Below are positions 34,566-42,642 of a stretch of 64,000 bases of DNA, one piece after another (positions within the stretch are counted from its first letter, which is position 1; every line of letters starts with the position of its first letter). The position numbers and the translations under genes were made by a program. The notes under the pieces were generated by a model. That model ran no database searches and was not told the origin of the DNA. It was given only the letters and a program-made list of their open reading frames with translations. The stretch spans positions 124,001-188,000 of the forward strand of contig NZ_SIXI01000003.1 of the NCBI RefSeq assembly GCF_004310865.1, given 5' to 3'. Source of the stretch: Aquabacterium lacunae (GTDB lineage: Bacteria; Pseudomonadota; Gammaproteobacteria; Burkholderiales; Burkholderiaceae_C).

Positions 34566-35215
34566 GCCTTGAGTGATTGCATCGCGCCCCCCAGGATCCA
34601 CTGGTACCCCATCTCGGCGCGATGCAGCAGTGCTTCGCGCCGCTCGGGGTGATGGATGCATTCGAGGCAGAGCAGGAAGCTTTGCTCCATGATCATCCGG
34701 ACGGCGATGGCCACCACCTCGGGTGCAGGGCTTGGAATGCGACCGGCCTGAGCCCATTCCCTGAGCATGTCGGACTCGATGTCCCGAAGGCCCTGCTCGA
34801 CCCATTCGGCGGATTCACCCGCCACCCGAAAGCGCTCTCGCATCGACACCACAAACATGTCGCGGTTGGCCTGCGCGAAATCGAACAGCCAGGGCACCAC
34901 CGTTTTCGACGGTGGCTGGCCAGCCGGCACCCGACGGCGCGCCTGTGACAGCCCCGCCCGAAGCGCCTGGTGAAAATCATGAACCAGCGCGGCCATCAAG
35001 GCATCGACGCTCTCGAAGTGCCGGTACACCGAGTTGTGGCCCAGCCCGGCCTCCCGGGCCAGTTCACGCAAGCTGAACCCGGTGTGCCCGTGGCTGGCGG
35101 CCAGGCGCGCAGCAGCCTTCAGCAGCTTTTGCCGCCCTTCGCCATACACGTGGGGTTGCGGCTCGGCAGCCACAGCGGGTTGTGCGCCAGAGCGGGCTTG
35201 TTTCGGGTGGGACAT
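34553..35215 (-). CDS. TetR family regulator
   Basis: 220 residues. HTH: FSLRELAREAGLGHNSVYRHFESVDAL (about 48-74). The C-terminal domain is helical and unrecognised. It is convergent with the NylB-like hydrolase (13-bp overlap) and is the only regulator of the amidohydrolase/hydrolase pair. Those genes carry GGACA-type dyads, consistent with TetR control. Start ATG at 35215. Confidence 0.85.
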   Translation of the reverse strand: MSHPKQARSGAQPAVAAEPQPHVYGEGRQKLLKAAARLAASHGHTGFSLRELAREAGLGHNSVYRHFESVDALMAALVHDFHQALRAGLSQARRRVPAGQPPSKTVVPWLFDFAQANRDMFVVSMRERFRVAGESAEWVEQGLRDIESDMLREWAQAGRIPSPAPEVVAIAVRMIMEQSFLLCLECIHHPERREALLHRAEMGYQWILGGAMQSLKAQSR

Positions 35216-35451
35216 GGCCCGTCATCATAAACAGCGGCACCACGGATGACGTGGGGGCGCGCGGCCGGCTGGCATGGCGTCGCGCCAAGGAGGCTATTCA
35301 CAGCAGTTGGGTGCGCAGTGGCGAGAACAGTCACCACCGTTTGGCTGCATGCGGCCTGAGGGTGCGCTTGCTTGGGGAGTGACAGCCATGCAGCGGGTGC
35401 AGATGTGTGCCAATCTCAACAGGGCGACTGATTTTCAAGGTTGAAGCTGCT

Positions 35452-35886
35452 TCAGGCGAGAGAGTCCGCACGATGGCACGCACAAGCCTCGCCGTGAGCA
35501 GCAGACACAAGCTCATCGAGAATGCCGCAGTGCCCGCCCAGGCTCTCCCGGCACTGTGATCGCAGCAGCATCAATTGCTTTTCCAAAGCACGCATGCTTT
35601 TCAATCTGGCACGCACCCGAGACAGTTGCTGATCCACCAGATCGTTCACATCGCCGCAGTGCATCTCGGGTTCGTCAAGAAAGGACAGCAGGCGTGCCAC
35701 GTCCGAGAGCGGCATGTCCAGCGCCCGACAATGGCGAATGAAAGACAGTCGCTCCAGATGCGATTCGGCGTAGTTTCGGTAACCGTTGTCACGCCTGGCA
35801 GGCGGCGGTAGCAAGCCCTGTTTTTCGTAGAAACGGATCGTCTCCACGTCGACGCCCGTCGCCTGGGAAAGCTCTTTGATCTGCAC
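35452..35886 (-). CDS. MerR-family heavy-metal regulator (CadR/PbrR-like)
   Basis: 144 residues with GTG start at 35886 (AAGGAG upstream). Winged helix QIKELSQATGVDVETIRFYEKQGLL, then a long dimerisation helix. Metal-binding cysteines: Cys77 (MHCGDV), Cys112 (SQCRES) and Cys120 (GHCGIL), plus Cys135/Cys137 near the end. The first two agree with the CadR/PbrR pattern for Cd/Pb/Zn. It is divergent from a CDF transporter whose promoter has the distorted MerR spacing. Confidence 0.9.
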   Translation of the reverse strand: MQIKELSQATGVDVETIRFYEKQGLLPPPARRDNGYRNYAESHLERLSFIRHCRALDMPLSDVARLLSFLDEPEMHCGDVNDLVDQQLSRVRARLKSMRALEKQLMLLRSQCRESLGGHCGILDELVSAAHGEACACHRADSLA

Positions 35887-35912
35887 GCGAACTCCTTCGC
35901 TTCAGAGAGAAG

Positions 35913-35943
35913 TTGACATTGTAGTAACTCCAAGGTTTTCAAT
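35913..35943 (+). promoter_or_regulatory. MerR-type promoter/operator for the CDF transporter
   Basis: -35 TTGACA at 35913-35918 and -10 TTCAAT at 35938-35943 are separated by 19 bp, the over-long spacer that MerR activators correct by twisting DNA. The spacer holds an imperfect dyad around AGTAACT (TTGTAGTAACTCCAAGG), like CadR/PbrR operators. It reads into the CDF gene (ATG 35977) and lies next to the merR start, so the regulator also covers its own gene. Confidence 0.8.
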
Positions 35944-35976
35944 GTGATGACCATTTAACCCTGCCCAGGAGCGCCC

Positions 35977-36633
35977 ATGTCGGCACATTGCTGTTCACAC
36001 GATCCAACCGATCCGAAATCCATCACCCACCTGACCCGTTACCGCCGGATTCTGTGGATCGCGCTGACCGTGAACGTGTTCATGTTTCTGGTGGAGGTGG
36101 TTGCAGCCTGGAGCGCAGGATCTTTGTCGCTGTTGGCTGACGCAGTGGACTTCGCGGGGGACGCAATGAACTACGCGGTCTCCTTGGCGGTGCTGGCTAC
36201 TGCGCTGGCATGGAGGGCACGCGCTGCCGTTTTGAAGGCTGTCAGCATGATGGGCTTTGGTCTGTACGTGCTGGGCGCTGCTGTTTGGTCGGTGTGGAAT
36301 GGCGAGGTTCCCCAAGCCAGCACCATGGGCGCGGTGGCGGTCGCGGCGCTGTTGGCCAACATCGGGGTGGCTTGGCTGCTGTATGCCTTCCGGGATGGAG
36401 ACGCCAACATGCGCAGCGTCTGGCTGTGTTCGCGCAATGATGCAATTGGCAACGTCGCGGTGCTGATCGCCGCACTGGGGGTGTTCGGGACCGGGACTGC
36501 GTGGCCTGATCTGATCGTTGCAGGCTTCATGGGGGCACTGGCCTTGCATGGCGGCTCGGCTGTGATCAAACAGGCAAGCGCTGAATTGCGTCATGGCAAG
36601 ACGGCCCCGGAGGAGCACGGCCGTGTCCACTGA
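35977..36633 (+). CDS. CDF-type heavy-metal efflux transporter, no C-terminal domain
   Basis: 218 residues with six helices. CDF signature LLADAVDFAGDAMNY (metal-binding Asp residues of helix 2) and SRNDAIGNVAVL in helix 5. Full-length CDF proteins (about 300) have a C-terminal cytoplasmic metallochaperone-like domain; it is absent here, as in the short CDF members often linked to MerR and DUF3703 genes. An HCCSHD Cys/His group at the N-terminus may bind metal. It exports Zn/Cd/Co-type cations; specificity unknown. Confidence 0.87.
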   Translation: MSAHCCSHDPTDPKSITHLTRYRRILWIALTVNVFMFLVEVVAAWSAGSLSLLADAVDFAGDAMNYAVSLAVLATALAWRARAAVLKAVSMMGFGLYVLGAAVWSVWNGEVPQASTMGAVAVAALLANIGVAWLLYAFRDGDANMRSVWLCSRNDAIGNVAVLIAALGVFGTGTAWPDLIVAGFMGALALHGGSAVIKQASAELRHGKTAPEEHGRVH

Positions 36634-36637
36634 TGCA

Positions 36638-36988
36638 ATGCACCGGAACCTGTGGAACGCAAGAGCCTTTGAACGCTTGCTGGCCGGCGCGAGCCACTGC
36701 CGATCCAGTGAGCAGGCGTGGCTTCACCTTGAGGCTGCCCACGTTGTGGGGCAAATGCGGTGGAAGCCTCACCTGGCTGTTCACTGCCACATGCTTGTGC
36801 GTGCATGCAGAGAGCGCAACGTGGCCGAGGTGCTTGGTCAGGCGTTTCGCCTGGGACTTGTCCCGCTGGGGCACTTGTTCCAACGCCTGCCGCGAGGCAA
36901 CACCGGACGATCCCATGTGAGCGCGTTCCAAACCATGGTCGTTCGTCCGGAGTTGTTGATGCTGATTGACCGCATGGGTGCACCCTGA
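36638..36988 (+). CDS. DUF3703 family protein, metal-cluster-linked
   Basis: 116 residues: AWLHLEAAHVVGQMRWKPHLAVHCHMLVRA, EVLGQAFRLGLVPLG and LPRGNTGRSHVSAFQ fit DUF3703, a short helical family commonly following CDF and MerR genes. His and Cys residues in HVVGQ, HLAVHCHM might bind metal. The start ATG lies 5 bp after the CDF stop; a GTG at 36623 is an overlapping alternative. Function unknown. Confidence 0.8.
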   Translation: MHRNLWNARAFERLLAGASHCRSSEQAWLHLEAAHVVGQMRWKPHLAVHCHMLVRACRERNVAEVLGQAFRLGLVPLGHLFQRLPRGNTGRSHVSAFQTMVVRPELLMLIDRMGAP

Positions 36989-37331
36989 ATGGGGCGCCTC
37001 ATGCAGTATGCAAATGCGTTGCCTGAGCGCTAGAGAATCGAGTCAGCTTGAAGCTGACCATGCCTTGTGGCGGGCTGCTTTGCAGCGAATGCAGCCGGTC
37101 GCCGGCTGCGAACCAACATCCGTTAAACGTCATCAAGATGACTTTCGCATCGGAGAGCAGTAGCGGCTTGGATGTCAGCTATTAAGCGCAGAGCTGACGT
37201 CGGTATCGCGACTGTGCGGACGTCCAATACACATGGTGGCGACGCTCGCAGCACGCCCGCTCGTTGGGTGTCTTCGGGCGCATGAATCGGGGCCGAGCCA
37301 GTCATGCTGACCGCTGGGTCTACGCTTCACG
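36989..37331. other. Intergenic region between metal cluster and ABC-3C module
   Basis: About 340 bp with no gene I can support. It holds a palindrome GTCAGCTT-G-AAGCTGAC at 37042-37058, a second spaced pair GTCAGCT 37174-37180 and AGCTGAC 37192-37198, and a strong stem GCAGCCGG/CCGGCTGC at 37091-37109 with a 3-base loop. It could contain the 3-prime end or a terminator of either neighbour, or an old integration boundary; nothing decides between these. Confidence 0.5.
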
Positions 37332-39158
37332 CTATGGCTGGGTCTTGTCTGCAGGCGGGGGTGGTTCCTCGACGGCCAACAGGTCGCCGTGCTTGCCCAG
37401 ATACATCGGCTTGTCGGGACCCTTGTAAGCTGGTAGCCACCGCTTGTCGTTCTGACCCGTCGGATGGTCATACTCGGTGGAGGAGAAGACGAGCTGCGCA
37501 TCATTGGCTTCGCACATCTTCTCAAGCTCCGTCAGATACTGTGCCAAGTCAGCGGTATGAAGTTCTTCTTGCTTCGGCGTGTCCAGAATCAAGAACCGGA
37601 ACGGGCGCGACTTGTTTGAGAGGTACGCTTCAAACAAGGCTGCGTGAATGGCAAGAACCAACCGAATGGTTGTACTGCTGGTGCCGCCACTTCCGATGGT
37701 TTCAATCGCCTCTCCGCCGAACGTGAACCGCAGATTCAAGTCGATGTCTACGTTTGTCGACACATTCTGCGTGACCAGCGTCCGCATCCACTTCACGGTG
37801 AGCTCGCGAAGCGTCATCCGCAGCATCTTGAAGTCGTTGTCTGCCCGACCCGTGTTGGTCAGACCGTCGATGCGGTCCTGAATGCGGTCGCGCTCTCGCT
37901 CCAGATCGAACAACTTCGACTTCTCGGTCTTCAGCGCCGCTATGCGGCCCAGGTTCGACTGCACGTCGACAAGTTGCTTTGTCATGGCCTGGACGGCTGT
38001 GACTAGCTGATCGACTTCCGAAGCGGATGGCGAGTCCAGGTTGTCGGCAAGCGTCTTTCGCTCTGCGCGGAGCTCTTCCAGTCGCTCCTGCAACTGCTCG
38101 GCCCGAACTTCCGCGCGCATGCTGTTGCGCTCAAGATCCTTGATCTGGTCCTTGAGATAGAGGAGATTCTTTCCGTACGACTCTGTGCTACCCAGGAAGA
38201 GGCCGCAGTTTGGCACCCGGCAGATTTCCTGGAACGAGGTGAATACACGCCTGGCCTCTTCGTTCAAACCAAGCGTCTTGACCTCGCCATCAATCTCGGC
38301 GCGGATAGTCTCAATGCCCGCAACGCGGTTCTTAAGGTCGAAAAGTTCGAGCTGTTTGGCGCGAATCTGGACATCCTTCTGGCGCAACATCTCCGTGAGG
38401 GCGGAACTTGCTGTGCCCTTCGCGTCTACCGACGTGCGCAACGCGTCGATCTGCGCCGTCAGGTCATCAGCCATGCGCCGCAGCGCCGCTTGATGTGAAT
38501 CGCTGTCATCTACACCGCGACTTTGGTACTCCAGCACCCGCTGCGCGCCGACGATCTTGCGCGTCTGCGCCTCGAGGGCGGCCTTCTCCTCGATGAGGTT
38601 CTTCTTGACCTCGTATGAGTGCTTCGGGTTTAGTCCAAAGGAGAAGCGGACCATCTCTGCGAACTGGTCCTCAATGAAGGCGTTGGGCGACTTGTAGGCG
38701 GCGGAGTACCCGTAGCCTTGAATCAGGTAGAAGACCGGCAGCAGTGTCGAGATGTAGGGCTGCGCCTCCTCTCCCTTGTTCGAGACCAGTCGTGGGGGCT
38801 TGAGGCCGAGCAGCTTGAACAGCGCGATGGAGAAGGAGCCCTCCGAGTGGTGCTCGGTCTCCTCGCCATCGAAGTCAATCGTCGCATAGAACTCGTTGTT
38901 CGTCGCACCCAGCACCCTGCGGATCGTGAGTGGCTTGCCCTCGGACTCTGCGATGAGAACCACAGCCTTGCACTTCTCAAGGATGTCGGTTCGAAACTTG
39001 TTCTGGAATCCGAGTGCTGACGCAAGCCCTCGGATGACAGGCGTCTTGCCGCTGCCGTTGGGCGCGAACAGCATCGTCGTCCGCTCGCCGAAAGTCAGAA
39101 GCGGGCTTTCCCACCCCGTATCGCCCAGTGGCTCGATCTGCAGTGACTTCAGCCTCAA
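37332..39158 (-). CDS. ABC-3C system ATPase, SMC/Rad50-like
   Basis: 608 residues. Walker A FAPNGSGKT (31-39); a long coiled coil (about 180-430); ABC signature-like IGSGGTSS (488-495); Walker B FLILDTPKQEE with Asp526. This is the head-and-arms design of Rad50/SbcC-type ABC ATPases, used in ABC-three-component conflict systems to sense a trigger such as foreign DNA and license an effector. A Cys313-x4-Cys318 pair sits in the middle of the coiled coil, where Rad50 has its zinc hook (C-x2-C). Its start overlaps the middle-component gene by 4 bp. Lower GC than the flanks. Confidence 0.87.
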   Translation of the reverse strand: MRLKSLQIEPLGDTGWESPLLTFGERTTMLFAPNGSGKTPVIRGLASALGFQNKFRTDILEKCKAVVLIAESEGKPLTIRRVLGATNNEFYATIDFDGEETEHHSEGSFSIALFKLLGLKPPRLVSNKGEEAQPYISTLLPVFYLIQGYGYSAAYKSPNAFIEDQFAEMVRFSFGLNPKHSYEVKKNLIEEKAALEAQTRKIVGAQRVLEYQSRGVDDSDSHQAALRRMADDLTAQIDALRTSVDAKGTASSALTEMLRQKDVQIRAKQLELFDLKNRVAGIETIRAEIDGEVKTLGLNEEARRVFTSFQEICRVPNCGLFLGSTESYGKNLLYLKDQIKDLERNSMRAEVRAEQLQERLEELRAERKTLADNLDSPSASEVDQLVTAVQAMTKQLVDVQSNLGRIAALKTEKSKLFDLERERDRIQDRIDGLTNTGRADNDFKMLRMTLRELTVKWMRTLVTQNVSTNVDIDLNLRFTFGGEAIETIGSGGTSSTTIRLVLAIHAALFEAYLSNKSRPFRFLILDTPKQEELHTADLAQYLTELEKMCEANDAQLVFSSTEYDHPTGQNDKRWLPAYKGPDKPMYLGKHGDLLAVEEPPPPADKTQP

Positions 39159-39634
39159 TTCACTTCCCCCCTGGCTCTAGCTTCATCCCGGATGTACTGG
39201 TAGCTGAGCTCGATTGTTTTCATGGACACAGCCAGCAGGTTGTCTCCATCCACAGCACCGTTGTAGACCTTCTTCCCTAGGTCGGTTACGGAGATTCGCC
39301 GAGTCGCTTCGTCAATGGTCACTTGGCCGGTAGCCTCCAAGAACGTAAGTGCCTTGATCGTGCGGATGCGAAGGTTGCCTGACCAGCCGATTTCCTGCGA
39401 AGACCCCTTGAAGCCGGCGACCGTGCGCTCCAAGCACTCACCGACCAGCTGGCCAATTTCAGGTAAGTGTGGCTTAGACTGTCCCTTCGAGATGGCGAGG
39501 ATGGTCATTGCAAGAAGGGGCAGCTGAAAGAGAGCCTCATTGTCGAGCGTATGAGCTGGGGAAAGTCCTTCCCCTGACACGCTCAACTTCAGCTTGAGCC
39601 GCCTGGCTTCGCTGAAGAACTCAGCGGTACTCAT
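39155..39634 (-). CDS. ABC-3C middle component, winged-helix type
   Basis: 159 residues. The C-terminal half looks like a winged helix: LRIRTIKALTFLEATGQVTIDEATRRISVTDLGKKVY. The N-terminal half is helical (FQLPLLAMTILAISKGQ). In ABC-3C systems the small middle gene bridges the ATPase and effector; size, wHTH form and position between the two fit. It overlaps both neighbours by 4 bp. No closer family is recognised by eye. Confidence 0.75.
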   Translation of the reverse strand: MSTAEFFSEARRLKLKLSVSGEGLSPAHTLDNEALFQLPLLAMTILAISKGQSKPHLPEIGQLVGECLERTVAGFKGSSQEIGWSGNLRIRTIKALTFLEATGQVTIDEATRRISVTDLGKKVYNGAVDGDNLLAVSMKTIELSYQYIRDEARARGEVN

Positions 39635-40797
39635 CGTGCGGACCTTCTGACCACAGCGGCACAGAACCCGCCGAACACCAGGTCAGTGTCGAGCGTCGGG
39701 AACTTCTTCCCGATGCTCGAACTTAGGATGCCTTGAATGAATTCTTCGAGGTCCGAAAAGACGCCGCCAGCGAGCAGCCAGCTCTTGCATTTGCTGTCGA
39801 TTTCTTGGGTCAAGAGGTCGAAGGTGAACTCCGGGACGTCATGCCGAGCCTTCCGCACCCACATATCCCAAGACACCTTGGCCCGGGAGGCGGTCTCGAT
39901 CATCGACTCGGTGGCGCCGACCTCCTTAAGCTTGCGCTGAAGGATGGACGCTGCCTTGATGGCCGCAGGGTCGCCCCCGTCTACTATGGTCTGGTAAACC
40001 TGCGTGGAGATGCTTAGAACTTTAAGCAAGTCTTCCAGGCCAACGCTCGCTGCCAGGTCGATTCCCGATTTGGAAAGCCCGCTGATGGGGGCGCAGGACT
40101 TCTCTTCGACCAGCGTTACCAAGCCTGTCGCGATGCGCTCAACCTCGTGTTGATGCAACTCGATTTCGCTATGCCGGTAGATGGCGGTATGCGCGGCGGC
40201 GGCAAAACCATCAAGCGTTTCGCCGATGTACTGCACATTAGCCAGCAGCGACAGCTTCTTCCGTGCGGCCTCGACCTCCTCGGGCGTCATGGCTTTGGTC
40301 GGGGAGACAACGTCCGCGAACCTACCAATGAATTGGGTGATGTACTTCTTGCTGGATGACCCAGCTGCCAAGTCCGCTACGACTTCGTGAACGTCGTCGT
40401 CGAAGTGCACATTGCTGAGGATCGTGACCTCTCTGCACTGTTCGCCGAACTCTAGCGTGTGCACAAAGAGCTTGCCGGCGATGCTCTTTCGAATCGCTTC
40501 AAGCTTCTCCTCGGTATCCAAGGCACCCTTCTTCTTGAGCGCGAACACTTCGGCTACGTCCCACTGCTGGTTTGCCTTGCCCTTTGTCTTGACTTGGAAG
40601 AAGTGGTACTCGACGACGCCGGCAACGGTGCGGCGCACGACGAAATCGTCGTGGTAGTCACAGTAAACACGGTCGACCTCTTTGCCGCCCAGAATCTCAA
40701 GCGCCGCGTAAGCGGCTGCTTGGAACTGCATTCTGAAACGCGACACCGTGTTTCGCCCGACGGTCTCCCGCGGCGCCTTGGCATGTATGGTGTCCAT
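39631..40797 (-). CDS. DUF4297 (Cap4-like) nuclease effector of ABC-3C system
   Basis: 388 residues. The N-terminal about 120 residues form a PD-(D/E)xK-type nuclease domain: CDYHDDFVVRR (Asp50/Asp51) and YHFFQVKTKG (Gln68-x-Lys70), as in DUF4297/Cap4 endonucleases. The rest is a helical region without a family I recognise, possibly a sensor or ATPase contact. It is probably the toxic effector that cuts DNA once the ATPase is triggered. ATG at 40797 is chosen; the frame stays open upstream to 41343 but that part is not protein-like. Lower GC than the flanks. Confidence 0.82.
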   Translation of the reverse strand: MDTIHAKAPRETVGRNTVSRFRMQFQAAAYAALEILGGKEVDRVYCDYHDDFVVRRTVAGVVEYHFFQVKTKGKANQQWDVAEVFALKKKGALDTEEKLEAIRKSIAGKLFVHTLEFGEQCREVTILSNVHFDDDVHEVVADLAAGSSSKKYITQFIGRFADVVSPTKAMTPEEVEAARKKLSLLANVQYIGETLDGFAAAAHTAIYRHSEIELHQHEVERIATGLVTLVEEKSCAPISGLSKSGIDLAASVGLEDLLKVLSISTQVYQTIVDGGDPAAIKAASILQRKLKEVGATESMIETASRAKVSWDMWVRKARHDVPEFTFDLLTQEIDSKCKSWLLAGGVFSDLEEFIQGILSSSIGKKFPTLDTDLVFGGFCAAVVRRSAR

Positions 40798-41495
40798 GGG
40801 AATGTTATTTTGCTCCCCGCTTCGCGCACGCCCACTTTGTAGCAGATTAATCCTGGTGGGCGCATAGCGAAGATCACCCGCTCTACGTTTGCGCACTCGC
40901 CAGCCTGGAGCTAACCTGCCATGCAGGTGCAGTATCGATCGACCGACATGCAGTCGGACGGCGTATGGAGAGGCGAGATCAAACATTGACATGGCTGTAT
41001 AAATATACAGTATTCGCGTTTTCGGCGCCTGAAAGCCTTTTGCCGAGACATTGCCGCCGCAACTGCAGCGGACGGGGCACCTACCCCAGGACGCGTGCCC
41101 AAGCTCTCTCGTCCTACAGCACCTTGGCGGACTACTGCACTTCCTAGGCGAACTCGTGGAATGCTGCGTTGCGTGAGGCCATACACCTTTCGAAGAGCCG
41201 CTGTCAGCCGGAGCCGACATTCCGCCCCAAGGGGCGACCGACTGCATCCAGCCTTGAGCAGCCACTGCTTGGTAAACGGCCGCACTGCACCGATAGTAGG
41301 CCTCCACTTGGCCTTCAGCGCTGAAACCCCGATGAATTGGCATCGGTAGCTCCTGTGTCCTTCAGAAGGGCGGCCCGCAGCGCCCCCGGATGACCGCGCT
41401 GTGAACCGGCCAACCTGAGCCAATGAATCGCTGAGCCCTTTGATGAAGCCTGGCTGACCGCCAGAACCAGCTGCTTGCAAGCCGTGGCGGGCCGC
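40798..41495. other. 700-bp region without an intact gene; contains LexA box
   Basis: No ORF here is convincing on either strand; those that appear are short and compositionally unlike proteins. The region holds the SOS box at 40995-41010 and may be decayed sequence at the edge of the ABC-3C insertion. GC rises toward the AraC gene. I see no transposase, integrase or repeat pair in it. Confidence 0.5.
40986..41014. promoter_or_regulatory. LexA (SOS) box with TTGACA -35
   Basis: CTGTATAAATATACAG at 40995-41010 matches 15 of 16 positions of the LexA consensus CTGTATATATATACAG. A TTGACA -35 hexamer lies at 40986-40991 on the plus strand; the -10 would be near AGTATT at 41009-41014, the placement seen in recA-like SOS promoters. 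No intact gene follows on the plus strand. On the minus strand the box is 198 bp upstream of the DUF4297 start. Confidence 0.8.
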
Positions 41496-42530
41496 TCAAG
41501 GCAGCCTTGCTCGCCAGGCACTGGGCGTGAGCCCTGTCCACTGTCTGAACGCGCGGGTGAAGTTCGCAGGGTCGGCATAGCCCAGCATCTGAGCGATCTG
41601 CGCCACCTCCAGCACTGGGCGCTCCAGCAACGACAGGGCATCTCTGCGGCGCGCCATGTTGAGGAGGTCCATGTAGCCCACGCCTTGCTCTCGCAGCCGA
41701 CGGCGCAAGGTTCGGGTGCTCATGTGCAGCCGTTCGGCCACGGCCTCGAAACTGGGGTAGCCATCAACCTGCCACACCAACTCGTGTCGCACCCGCTCTG
41801 CAATGTCGTCCGTGTGCTTACCCTGCAGGCGCTCCAGCGTCTCGCATTGGCTCAATGCATCGTTCAATCCCAGCGCACTGGCGTTCGGCAGCGGGTCATC
41901 CAGCAGGTGCTCGGGAAAACGGATGCAGCATGACGGCATGCCCCAGTGGACGTTGCCCAAACGATCGCGCACAGAACTGGCCCATGGTGGCGTGTCGACA
42001 TCGAACCAGATGACGATGCCCTCTGACGCATCGCGGTGCAGGCCCAGGATGCCCCGTGCGAAGCCAGCCACCATGGCCTCCAACACCGTTTGGCGGTGTG
42101 CGGCCGGGACCACGGCTGGCTGCGTTTGAAAAGACAGCGTGCACACATCGTCGTCGGTCGAGATGCCCAGCGTCACCCCGATGCCATAGAAGCGCCAGAA
42201 ACGGCGACACAAGGCCAGGGCCTCGCGCCCTGTCGGGCAGGACAACACGGCTGCGCCCAACGGCCCCAACGCGGTCGGTGGGATCCGCCAGCCCATCTCG
42301 ACGCCAATGCACACCTGTGGCCCCAGCAGGTCGCCGACGGCACTCAGCAGGCGCAGGTACTCAGGCAACGACAGCTCATGTCCCGATGCGATATGCGAAG
42401 CCGAGATCCCCGCGCGTCGCAGAACCTGCTGTCGCGCATGCCCATGCTCCTCTGCCAGCGCCAGGTAGCTGCGCGTGAACAGCGCAGGAACCGTGACTGC
42501 GGGCAGAGATCTGTTTTCGGATGAGGGCAT
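41496..42530 (-). CDS. AraC-family regulator (OruR/ArgR-type N-domain)
   Basis: 344 residues. N-terminal arabinose-binding-like domain of the PF12625 type (LSLPEYLRLLSAVGDLLGPQ...), C-terminal double HTH: FEAVAERLHMSTRTLRRRLREQGVGYMDLL and VAQIAQMLGYADPANFTRAFRQWTGLTPSAWR. It is divergent from an amidase gene, 112 bp between starts, and is probably its activator. ATG at 42530 preferred over a TTG at 42560. Confidence 0.88.
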   Translation of the reverse strand: MPSSENRSLPAVTVPALFTRSYLALAEEHGHARQQVLRRAGISASHIASGHELSLPEYLRLLSAVGDLLGPQVCIGVEMGWRIPPTALGPLGAAVLSCPTGREALALCRRFWRFYGIGVTLGISTDDDVCTLSFQTQPAVVPAAHRQTVLEAMVAGFARGILGLHRDASEGIVIWFDVDTPPWASSVRDRLGNVHWGMPSCCIRFPEHLLDDPLPNASALGLNDALSQCETLERLQGKHTDDIAERVRHELVWQVDGYPSFEAVAERLHMSTRTLRRRLREQGVGYMDLLNMARRRDALSLLERPVLEVAQIAQMLGYADPANFTRAFRQWTGLTPSAWRARLP

Positions 42531-42642
42531 CGGTCGTGGATGGTTGGCCGAAATTGACAAGCATTATGGCCGCGGAGTCTCTCACGCCGTGGCGCGCCGC
42601 GCGCCCACAATCCCGCGTCGCCAACGAGAAGGACTGCCCAGG

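Noticed and set aside
40798-41343. Open frame continuing upstream of the DUF4297 start, including an ATG at 40992 next to the LexA box
   Set aside because: The extension is Arg/Gly/Ser-rich and low in protein-like features; the conserved nuclease domain begins at 40797. An N-terminal extension cannot be ruled out but is not supported.
40965-41349. Short plus-strand ORFs after the LexA box as remnants of an SOS gene such as imuA
   Set aside because: I could not match them to ImuA, UmuD, DinB or RecA signatures in any frame; identity is left open.
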